Shown here piece after piece: positions 1-6,031 of a stretch of 6,924 bases of DNA. The position numbers were made by a program, and so were the translations under genes. How positions within the stretch are numbered: position 1 is the first letter of the stretch; each line of letters opens with the position of its first letter. This stretch comes from an uncultured Eubacteriales bacterium (GTDB taxonomy: Bacteria > Bacillota > Clostridia > Oscillospirales > Acutalibacteraceae), in NCBI GenBank assembly GCA_900316925.1, contig ONEU01000174.1:1-6924 (forward strand), written 5' to 3'. The notes beneath the pieces are model-generated. The model was not told where the DNA came from. It ran no database searches and saw only the letters and a list, made by a program, of their open reading frames with translations.

Positions 1-37
1 CAGATTTAGATTGACGTGAGAAGAATCCGGCGGAGTG

Positions 38-66
38 TTGACAAAACGGCGGTTTAGTGGGATAAT
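38..66 (+). promoter_or_regulatory. sigma-A promoter of valS
   Basis: TTGACA (38-43), a 17-bp spacer and GATAAT (61-66) form a near-consensus housekeeping promoter with one mismatch in the -10. Transcription should begin near 73, giving a leader of only about 60 nt before the valS start at 136. That is too short for a T-box leader, the usual control of valS in Bacillota. The hexamer CGGCGG occurs on both sides of the -35 (28-33 and 47-52). Confidence 0.85.
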
Positions 67-135
67 AAACAGGTATCAGAATTTTGGAAAAAAGTCCCGC
101 CGTCAGGGTAGGGACGAGGAGATGGAGGAATACAA

Positions 136-2754
136 ATGGAAAAGGAGCTTGCCAAGGCTTACGATCCCGGTGAATTTGAGGACAGGATTTATCAGTTCTG
201 GGAGAATAATCATTATTTTCATGCCGAGATCGACAAAAACAAAAAACCATACACGATTATGATGCCGCCGCCGAATATTACCGGACAGCTGCACATGGGT
301 CATGCATTGGATAATACCTTGCAGGATATTCTCATCCGGTTCAAGCGGATGCAGGGTTACTGCACGCTGTGGCTTCCTGGCACCGACCATGCTTCCATTG
401 CCACCGAGGCGAAAATCGTGGAGGCAATGCGTCAGGAGGGGCTGACCAAGGAGGCAATCGGCAGAGAGAAGTTCCTGGAGAGAGCCTGGAACTGGAAAAA
501 AGAATACGGCGGCAGGATCGTCAGACAGCTGCGGAAGATGGGCTCTTCCGCTGACTGGGAGCGTGAGCGCTTTACTATGGACGAGGGCTGCAACAAGGCC
601 GTAAAGACGGTATTTGTCAATCTGTACAATAAAGGGCTCATCTATCGCGGTGAGAGGATTATCAACTGGTGCCCGCATTGTCTGACATCCATCTCTGATG
701 CCGAGGTGGAATATGAGGAGCAGGCAGGTCACTTCTGGCACCTGCGCTATCCGCTGAAGGACGGTACCGGTTATATCAATCTTGCTACCACCCGTCCGGA
801 AACCCTGCTGGGTGATACCGCTGTGGCCGTGAACCCGAAGGATGAGCGCTATAAAGATCTGGTCGGCAAGACCGTTATCCTGCCGATCGTGCACCGTGAG
901 ATTCCCATTGTGGCGGATGATTATGTAGAGATGGATTTCGGAACCGGCGTGGTGAAGATCACCCCGGCTCACGACCCCAACGACTTTGAAGTGGGTCTGA
1001 GACATCATCTGCCGGTCGTTAATGTGATGACGGACGATGCCAGAATTACCGAGGATTACCCCAAGTATGCCGGCATGGACAGATACGAGGCAAGAAAGGC
1101 AATCGTAGCCGATCTGGAAGCCGAGGGCGCATTGGTGAAGATTGAGGATTATTCCCATAACGTCGGCACCTGCTACCGCTGCTCGACAACCGTTGAGCCG
1201 AGAGTTTCCAAGCAGTGGTTCGTGAAGATGAAGCCGCTGGCTCAGCCGGCTATTGATGCCGTGAAGAACGGTGATACCGACTTCATTCCGCCTCACTTTG
1301 AAAAGACCTATTTCCATTGGCTGGAAAACATCCGTGACTGGTGTATTTCCCGTCAGCTCTGGTGGGGACATCAGATTCCCGCCTTCTACTGCGATGACTG
1401 CGGCGAAACCGTCGTGACCAAGGATAATGAAGCTGTCTGCCCCAAGTGCGGCAAGAAGATGCGTCAGGATCCCGATACGCTGGATACCTGGTTCTCCTCC
1501 GCTCTGTGGCCGTTCAGCACTCTCGGCTGGCCCGATAACACCGCTGAAATGGAGTATTTCTATCCCACCAGTGTGTTGGTCACCGGTTATGATATCATCC
1601 CCTTCTGGGTGATGAGAATGATGTTCAGCGGCATGGAACACACCGGTCAGGCACCGTTCAAGAAGGTGCTCATTCACGGCCTGGTGCGTGACGAACAGGG
1701 CAGAAAGATGAGTAAGTCCCTGGGTAACGGTATTGATCCGCTGGAGGTCATTGACCAGTTCGGCGCGGATGCCCTGCGCTTCACTCTGGTGACCGGTAAC
1801 GCTCCCGGCAGTGATATGCGTTATTCCGAGAAGAAGATCACCGCTATGCGTAACTTTGCCAATAAGCTCTGGAACGCTACACGATTTGTCCGCATGAATA
1901 TTGACGGCCATGATGTGAAGAACGAACTGCCCTCCGAGCTGACCACCGAAGATCAGTGGATCGTCTCCACGCTCAACACCACCATCCGCGAGGTGACCGA
2001 GAGTCTGGAAAAATACGAGCTGGGTGTGGCTGTGCAGAAGCTGTATGACTTCATCTGGGACTGCCTGTGCGACTGGTACATCGAGCTGACCAAAGCAAGA
2101 CTGCAGTCAGAGGGACAGACCGCTCAGAATGCCCGTCAGGTGCTTGTGTGGGTGACCAGCGAGACGCTGAAGCTGCTGCACCCGTTCATGCCGTTTATTA
2201 CCGAAGAACTGTGGCAGTCGCTGCCTCACGAGGGTGAGACCATCATGCTGCAGAAATATCCCGAATATGACGAGGCCCACAGCTTCCCGGAGGCTGCCCG
2301 TCAGATGACTATGGTGATGGACGCCATCAAGGCGATCCGTCTGCGCAGAGCCGAAATGAATGTGCCGCCGTCCCGCAAGGCAAAGGTGTACATTGCCGCC
2401 CAGGAGCAGGAGCCTTTCACAAACGGCAGTTTGTTCTTCAACAGACTGGCCGGTGCCAGCGAAGTTCATGTTGCCGGCAGCTTTGAACTGGAGGGCGCTG
2501 TGACCGTGGTGACCTCGGAAGCCAAGATTTATATCCCCATGGATGAATTGGTGGATAAGAAAGCAGAGCTGGAGCGCCTGAACAAGGAGCTGGCTGCTGC
2601 ACAGAAGGATCTGGAGTTCAACGAGAAAAAGCTGAGCAACCAGGGCTTTGTCTCCAAAGCACCGGAAAAGGTGGTGGCTGACGTAAGAGCAGCCGCTGAC
2701 AAGATCCGTGTGAAGATCGACATGATCAAAGCGGCTATTGACGCCCTGAAATAA
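136..2754 (+). CDS. valS: valine--tRNA ligase (ValRS), complete
   Basis: Cytoplasmic class Ia aminoacyl-tRNA synthetase that charges tRNA-Val with valine using ATP and hydrolyses misactivated or mischarged threonine. The 872 residues match the usual bacterial length. Visible parts in order: the HIGH-type signature in PPPNITGQLHMGH (44-56); the editing (CP1) domain with TTRPETLLGDTAV (218-230) and AHDPND (278-283), whose D280 fits the family's editing aspartate; WWGHQIP (409-415); KMSKS (524-528); an anticodon-binding helical domain from about 600 to 740; and a C-terminal coiled coil (about 803-870) typical of ValRS. Two probable zinc sites are present: C179/C182 with C347/C350, and C419/C422 with C435/C438. 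The ATG start has GGAGG at 124-128, 7 nt upstream. The gene has its own promoter and terminator, so it appears to stand alone, without the folC partner that follows valS in Bacillus. No damage is seen. Confidence 0.98.
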   Translation: MEKELAKAYDPGEFEDRIYQFWENNHYFHAEIDKNKKPYTIMMPPPNITGQLHMGHALDNTLQDILIRFKRMQGYCTLWLPGTDHASIATEAKIVEAMRQEGLTKEAIGREKFLERAWNWKKEYGGRIVRQLRKMGSSADWERERFTMDEGCNKAVKTVFVNLYNKGLIYRGERIINWCPHCLTSISDAEVEYEEQAGHFWHLRYPLKDGTGYINLATTRPETLLGDTAVAVNPKDERYKDLVGKTVILPIVHREIPIVADDYVEMDFGTGVVKITPAHDPNDFEVGLRHHLPVVNVMTDDARITEDYPKYAGMDRYEARKAIVADLEAEGALVKIEDYSHNVGTCYRCSTTVEPRVSKQWFVKMKPLAQPAIDAVKNGDTDFIPPHFEKTYFHWLENIRDWCISRQLWWGHQIPAFYCDDCGETVVTKDNEAVCPKCGKKMRQDPDTLDTWFSSALWPFSTLGWPDNTAEMEYFYPTSVLVTGYDIIPFWVMRMMFSGMEHTGQAPFKKVLIHGLVRDEQGRKMSKSLGNGIDPLEVIDQFGADALRFTLVTGNAPGSDMRYSEKKITAMRNFANKLWNATRFVRMNIDGHDVKNELPSELTTEDQWIVSTLNTTIREVTESLEKYELGVAVQKLYDFIWDCLCDWYIELTKARLQSEGQTAQNARQVLVWVTSETLKLLHPFMPFITEELWQSLPHEGETIMLQKYPEYDEAHSFPEAARQMTMVMDAIKAIRLRRAEMNVPPSRKAKVYIAAQEQEPFTNGSLFFNRLAGASEVHVAGSFELEGAVTVVTSEAKIYIPMDELVDKKAELERLNKELAAAQKDLEFNEKKLSNQGFVSKAPEKVVADVRAAADKIRVKIDMIKAAIDALK

Positions 2755-2766
2755 TCTGAATCACTC

Positions 2767-2806
2767 TCAGCCTGCAGGAGCTTGCTTTTGCAGGCTGATA
2801 CTTTTT
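2767..2806 (+). terminator. intrinsic terminator of valS
   Basis: Ten perfect pairs (2767-2776 with 2789-2798) continue inward through two G-U wobbles, A-T and G-C, closing on a CTTG tetraloop (2781-2784). A five-T tract follows at 2802-2806. The hairpin starts 12 nt after the valS stop and isolates valS from the next gene. CUUG closed by G-C is a known, very stable RNA tetraloop. Confidence 0.88.
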
Positions 2807-2882
2807 CTACGGAACAAAGAGCAGTTAATGTTTACCGATTGCTGCAAGTCATATCTCGCAGCAAATTTTGGAAAGGGTTTCT

Positions 2883-2893
2883 CCGGTAACCGG
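2883..2893. repeat. short palindrome CCGGT-A-ACCGG
   Basis: An exact inverted repeat, CCGGT and ACCGG around a central A, lies about 40 bp upstream of the -35 of the next gene in an otherwise AT-rich spacer. It could be an operator half-spaced for a small dimeric regulator or simply chance; no known regulator is recognised. Nearby GCAGGTT occurs twice (2893-2899 and 2930-2936), the second copy running into the -35 box. Confidence 0.3.
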
Positions 2894-2934
2894 CAGGTTA
2901 AAATTGATTTTCGAGAAAAGTTGGGTTTTGCAGG

Positions 2935-2963
2935 TTGACAGATTTTTTCGTCTGTGTTACAAT
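2935..2963 (+). promoter_or_regulatory. extended -10 sigma-A promoter for the 157-aa protein gene
   Basis: A perfect TTGACA (2935-2940), a 17-bp spacer and TACAAT (2958-2963), preceded by TGT at 2955-2957, give both a consensus -35 and an extended -10. The start point should lie near 2970, leaving a leader of about 63 nt. This predicts strong constitutive expression of the small membrane protein that follows. Confidence 0.88.
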
Positions 2964-3032
2964 AACCTTGTACATGATAACGATAGACTAATTTTCAATA
3001 CTATATTTATCGGACGAAAGGAAGTATGATGT

Positions 3033-3506
3033 ATGTCCCAGAAAAAAAAGCAGACAGATGAGGTTGTAGAGACCGCAGCAGAAACAACAGCAGAAACAAC
3101 AGCAGAAACAACAGCAGAGGCTGTTCAGGAGGCTGTGGAAGAAACTGCTGAGCCTGCTGCAGAAGCTGCAGCCGAAACAGAAGCTATGTCTGCTGCCGAG
3201 GACAGTGCTGAGGAAGAAGCCGTTGAAGAGGTTGTTGAGCCGAGTGCCAGACGGTTCCGTATTGTCTCAAACATTGTGAAGAGAATCAAGGAAAAGACCG
3301 GCAAGCCTGAGGTCCAGATCACCGTGGAGACGGATCCGGAGATCGAGGGTGATCTTGATGAGATTATTTTAGACGACGATATTATTGCCGAGCTGCAGGA
3401 GTATGAGAGACGCGAGAAGATGAAGAAGAAGGCTGCCATCTGTGCTGCCGGTGCCCTTGCTGTCGGTATTCTCATCGGTGTGGCTATCAAATCCAGAAAG
3501 AAATAA
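3033..3506 (+). CDS. hypothetical acidic tail-anchored membrane protein, 157 aa
   Basis: I do not recognise this protein. It starts MSQKKK, then residues 10-70 are Glu/Ala/Thr/Val-rich and strongly acidic, including three exact copies of AETT (residues 16-27). A mixed-charge segment follows (SARRFRIVSNIVKRIKEKTG, 71-90), then an acidic stretch with LDDD at 113-116. One hydrophobic segment at about 134-152 is flanked by KMKKK and KSRKK. There is no signal peptide, so the layout suggests a C-terminally anchored membrane protein with its body in the cytoplasm. The low-complexity region looks disordered or helical. Start choice: AAAGGAAG (3017-3024) sits 8 nt before ATG 3033. The ATGs at 3026 and 3029 are too close to that site, out of frame and stop after a few codons. 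The gene has its own strong promoter and terminator and is probably monocistronic. Function is unknown; the neighbouring ppk1 is transcribed separately. Confidence 0.85.
   Translation: MSQKKKQTDEVVETAAETTAETTAETTAEAVQEAVEETAEPAAEAAAETEAMSAAEDSAEEEAVEEVVEPSARRFRIVSNIVKRIKEKTGKPEVQITVETDPEIEGDLDEIILDDDIIAELQEYERREKMKKKAAICAAGALAVGILIGVAIKSRKK
3078..3118 (+). repeat. 12-bp in-frame tandem repeat, three perfect copies
   Basis: GCAGAAACAACA repeats exactly at 3078-3089, 3090-3101 and 3102-3113, followed by a partial copy (GCAGA, 3114-3118). Each unit encodes Ala-Glu-Thr-Thr. Identity at the DNA level, including wobble bases, points to recent slippage expansion rather than old conserved repeats. 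Copy number changes would keep the reading frame. Confidence 0.95.
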
Positions 3507-3519
3507 GTTATAAGCTCTT

Positions 3520-3547
3520 CCGGGTGACACAGTCACCCGGTTTTTTT
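3520..3547 (+). terminator. intrinsic terminator after the 157-aa protein gene
   Basis: A perfect 9-bp GC-rich stem (CCGGGTGAC at 3520-3528 with GTCACCCGG at 3532-3540) and a 3-nt loop (possibly 5 nt if the last pair opens) are followed at once by seven T residues (3541-3547). It begins 14 nt after the stop codon and separates this gene from ppk1. Confidence 0.95.
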
Positions 3548-3580
3548 ATGCTCCCTGATGGACGAAATTGACAGAAAATA

Positions 3581-3609
3581 TTGAATTTGAAACTAGAATT
3601 TGTTATAAT
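3581..3609 (+). promoter_or_regulatory. extended -10 promoter of ppk1
   Basis: TATAAT at 3604-3609 is a perfect -10, preceded by TGT (3601-3603) as an extended -10, and lies 17 bp after TTGAAT (3581-3586), a 4/6 match to the -35. The transcript should begin near 3616. A perfect TTGACA also occurs at 3568-3573, but its only fair partner is TAGAAT (3594-3599) at an unfavourable 20-bp spacing. Because the -35 is itself a TTG codon and the -10 overlaps an ATG, both in frame with ppk1, start prediction here is easily misled. Confidence 0.85.
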
Positions 3610-3627
3610 GTCCATAACAGTAGTATC

Positions 3628-3634
3628 GGAAGGG
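3628..3634 (+). promoter_or_regulatory. ribosome binding site that fixes the ppk1 start
   Basis: GGAAGGG at 3628-3634 is the only good Shine-Dalgarno match in the ppk1 leader. It is 9 nt before TTG 3644. TTG 3635 directly abuts it, so is too close, and the earlier in-frame candidates lie upstream of the site and inside the promoter. Confidence 0.75.
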
Positions 3635-3643
3635 TTGATCAGC

Positions 3644-5941
3644 TTGAGCGATAAGAAAAAAGAGGATGAAAAAAGCAAGCGGGAACCGAAAAAGACGGCC
3701 GAGAAAGCCGCAAAAAAGGATTCTCTGCTGCAGCCGGTCAAAACAGTGAAGAATGGAAAAAAATCCAAAAACGGACATCCGGATGCGGCCCACACGCCGG
3801 TGAAGCTGCATTCTCCGCCGGATTTTCCCTATCATAACCGGGAACTGAGCTGGATAGATTTCAATAACCGGGTATTGGACGAAGCGTTTGAGAAGGATAA
3901 CCCTGTTCTGGAGCGGGTGAAGTTCCTTGCCATCACCGCCTCGAACCTGGATGAATTTTTTATGGTGCGTGTGGCCGGGGTGATGGACAGGATGCACTCC
4001 CATCCCCAGGAAGCGGATGCCTCCGGCATGAATCCCGTGCAGCAGTTTGAACAGCTCACGGAGAAAATACACGAGTTTTCCAGGAAACAGTATTCCTGTC
4101 TGCACCATTCCATTATCCCGGCGCTGAAAAAACAGAAGCTGCGGTTCCTGAAGATCAAGGAACTGAACAAGGCACAGCGGCAGAGTGTGGATGAATATTT
4201 CTGTAAGATGATTTTTCCAGTGCTCACCCCGCTGGCGGTGGATACTTCCCGGCCGTTTCCGCTGCTTGCCAACAAAAGCCTGAATATCGCCGTCAGACTG
4301 CTCAAGGACGGTGAGGATATTTTCGCCGTGGTGCAGGTACCCTCTATCCTGCCGCGTTTTATGGAGGTAAAGTCCGACACCGGAAGAGCCTTTGTGCTGC
4401 TGGAGGATATCATCATCAGCAATCTTTCGGAGCTGTTTGAGCTCTATGAGATACAGGCCTGCTCGCCCTTCCGGATCACCAGGGATTCCGATCTGGATAT
4501 CGACGAAGAGGCGGATGATCTGCTGGTGGAGATTGAGCATTCACTGAAAAAACGCCAGCGCGGTGATCCTGTGCGTCTGGAACTCCTTTCCAAGTGTGAT
4601 AAGGCGCTCAAACGGTTCCTGGTGGATATGCTGGATGTATCGCAGAAGGAAATCTATGAGGTGTCCGGTCCCATCGACCTGACCTTCTTCTCCAAATTCG
4701 GCGGTCTGGACGGTCTGGACGACCTGCGTTTCAAACCCATTGTTCCGGTGAATCCCCCGCCGGATTTCTTCGGCTGTGACGATATCTTTGCCTCCATCCG
4801 TGAAAAGGACAGGATGGTGCATCACCCCTACGAGAGCTTTGATGCGGTGATCAAGTTCATCAACCAGGCCGCCAAGGATGAGAATGTTCTGGCCATCAAG
4901 CAGACGCTCTATCGTGTCAGCGGCAATTCACCGATCATCGCTGCTCTGATCAAGGCTGCCGAAAACGGCAAGCAGGTGACCGTACTGGTGGAGCTGAAAG
5001 CACGGTTCGATGAAGAAAATAATATCGGCTGGGCCAAAAAGCTCGAAAAGGCCGGCTGTCATGTCATCTATGGCCTGGCAGGCTTGAAGACGCATTGTAA
5101 GATCGTACTGGTGGTGCGTCGGGAGAATAACGAGATCCGCCGCTACCTGCACATGGGTACCGGTAACTATAACGACATTACCGCCCGTTTCTATACGGAT
5201 ATCGGTTTGTTTACCTGTGACGAGAAATTCGGCGAGGACGCTTCCTCCCTTTTCAACGTCATTACGGGTTATTCTACGCCCCCGGTGTATCATAAGATGA
5301 AAGTGGCGCCTACGGGTCTGCGCACCTTCTTTGAGGAGATGATCCGCAACGAGACGGAAAATGCCCGTGCAGGCCTGCCCTCCGGAATCACGGCAAAGGT
5401 CAACTCACTTGTTGATCCCGAAATCATCCGGCTGCTGTATGAAGCCTCCCGTGCCGGGGTGAAGATCCGCCTGATCGTGCGGGGAATCTGCTGCCTTGTG
5501 CCGGGAATCAAGGGGATCAGCGACAATATCCAGGTGCGGAGCATTGTCGGACAGCTTCTGGAGCACAGCCGTATCTTCATTTTTGAGAACGGCGGTATGA
5601 AGAAAATCTACATGGGCTCTGCCGACTGGATGCAGCGCAATCTGGATAAGCGTGTGGAGCTGGTGTTCCCCATCGAGGACCCTGAGCTGGTAGACCGTTC
5701 CTTCGGGATCATGTCAACGATGCTCAAGGATGTGCTCAACACCCGGATACAGGGTTCCGATACCGGTTACGCGCTGATTGACCGCCGGGGCAAAAAGGTG
5801 CACAACTGTCAGCATGAATTTTATGAGGAAGCCAAAAAAGCTCTTGCCGCCAAGAAAAATACCGTGCGGGAGGAGAGACAGTTCATTCCCCTGACCAGTG
5901 AGGCGTTCAAAAAGGCGCAGCAGGAAAAAGAAGAAAAATAA
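3644..5941 (+). CDS. ppk1: polyphosphate kinase 1 (PPK1), complete, TTG start
   Basis: PPK1 reversibly moves the ATP gamma-phosphate onto polyphosphate through a phosphohistidine; the family is often membrane-associated. From TTG 3644 the protein has 765 residues, longer than the 688 of E. coli, mainly because of a lysine-rich, probably disordered tail (residues 1-60). Numbered from this start, landmarks are: NRELSWIDFNNRVLDEAF (65-82); SNLDEFFMVRV (100-110), whose N101 fits the ATP-site Asn; HHPYESF (393-399); KQTLYR ending at R424 and ELKARFDE with R454, the expected metal/phosphate arginines; GLKTHCK with H484, the expected phosphohistidine; LHMGTGNYND with H503; EHSRIFIF with H641; and MGSADWMQRNLDKRVE (657-672). 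Both phospholipase D-like C-terminal domains are complete. Starting at TTG 3581 or ATG 3608 would place the start inside the promoter. No strong terminator follows; the phosphofructokinase gene begins 90 nt later. Confidence 0.96.
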   Translation: MSDKKKEDEKSKREPKKTAEKAAKKDSLLQPVKTVKNGKKSKNGHPDAAHTPVKLHSPPDFPYHNRELSWIDFNNRVLDEAFEKDNPVLERVKFLAITASNLDEFFMVRVAGVMDRMHSHPQEADASGMNPVQQFEQLTEKIHEFSRKQYSCLHHSIIPALKKQKLRFLKIKELNKAQRQSVDEYFCKMIFPVLTPLAVDTSRPFPLLANKSLNIAVRLLKDGEDIFAVVQVPSILPRFMEVKSDTGRAFVLLEDIIISNLSELFELYEIQACSPFRITRDSDLDIDEEADDLLVEIEHSLKKRQRGDPVRLELLSKCDKALKRFLVDMLDVSQKEIYEVSGPIDLTFFSKFGGLDGLDDLRFKPIVPVNPPPDFFGCDDIFASIREKDRMVHHPYESFDAVIKFINQAAKDENVLAIKQTLYRVSGNSPIIAALIKAAENGKQVTVLVELKARFDEENNIGWAKKLEKAGCHVIYGLAGLKTHCKIVLVVRRENNEIRRYLHMGTGNYNDITARFYTDIGLFTCDEKFGEDASSLFNVITGYSTPPVYHKMKVAPTGLRTFFEEMIRNETENARAGLPSGITAKVNSLVDPEIIRLLYEASRAGVKIRLIVRGICCLVPGIKGISDNIQVRSIVGQLLEHSRIFIFENGGMKKIYMGSADWMQRNLDKRVELVFPIEDPELVDRSFGIMSTMLKDVLNTRIQGSDTGYALIDRRGKKVHNCQHEFYEEAKKALAAKKNTVREERQFIPLTSEAFKKAQQEKEEK

Positions 5942-6000
5942 AGTACAAAATATCTAATATTTTTATTGTAATACAACAATTTTTGTTGTAAAATGTACTT
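5941..6000. repeat. nested AT-rich inverted repeats between ppk1 and pfkA
   Basis: Three sets of symmetry occupy these 60 bp. The outermost is AAGTACA (5941-5947) against TGTACTT (5994-6000). Inside it, AAAATAT-CTA-ATATTTT (5947-5963) forms an A/T-only hairpin followed by a short T-rich tract, at most a weak terminator for ppk1. Next comes TACAACAA-TTT-TTGTTGTA (5972-5990), an 8-bp perfect stem. TACA/TGTA half-sites occur five times: 5944-5947, 5967-5970, 5972-5975, 5987-5990 and 5994-5997. The region may hold operators for the following gene; AT-richness makes some symmetry expected by chance. Confidence 0.6.
5966..5994 (+). promoter_or_regulatory. probable pfkA promoter with a palindrome filling the spacer
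   Basis: TTGTAA (5966-5971), a 17-bp spacer and TAAAAT (5989-5994) make a plausible sigma-A promoter; each box has modest mismatches. The 8-bp inverted repeat at 5972-5990 coincides almost exactly with the spacer, and a second small palindrome, TTGTA-A-TACAA (5966-5976), covers the -35. A protein bound here would block RNA polymerase, so a repressor operator is a reasonable inference; the regulator is not identifiable. Confidence 0.55.
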
Positions 6001-6031
6001 ATCAATAATACGGCAAAGGAGTGTTTGCAAC

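Noticed and set aside
99..120. AGGGTAGGGACGAGG just before valS, resembling a T-box antiterminator core
   Set aside because: It lacks the TGGN bulge needed to pair with the tRNA acceptor end and matches the AGGGTGGTACCGCG core poorly. A strong promoter at 38-66 also leaves no room for the rest of a T-box.
103..1911. 602-codon open frame on the - strand across valS
   Set aside because: It lies wholly opposite a certain ValRS gene and its translation shows no recognisable domain. Long antisense frames arise from the codon bias of the real gene.
2828..2938. 36-codon + strand frame in the valS downstream spacer
   Set aside because: It has no convincing ribosome binding site, no promoter between it and the valS terminator, and its stop codon falls inside the -35 of the next promoter. 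Nothing in its sequence is recognisable.
3026..3061. ATG ATG pair opening an 11-codon frame overlapping the start of the 157-aa protein gene
   Set aside because: The Shine-Dalgarno site ends one base before it, too close for initiation, and is ideally spaced for ATG 3033. A translated leader peptide is not supported.
3593..4540. 315-codon open frame on the - strand across the ppk1 start
   Set aside because: It is opposite the PPK1 coding region, has no recognisable motif and overlaps the ppk1 promoter. It is a codon-bias shadow.
5965..5980. ATTGT-N6-ACAAT as a Rex redox-sensor site ahead of pfkA
   Set aside because: Rex sites place TTGT and ACAA at the ends of an 18-bp palindrome with 10 bp between them; here the gap is 6 bp and the inner bases do not fit.
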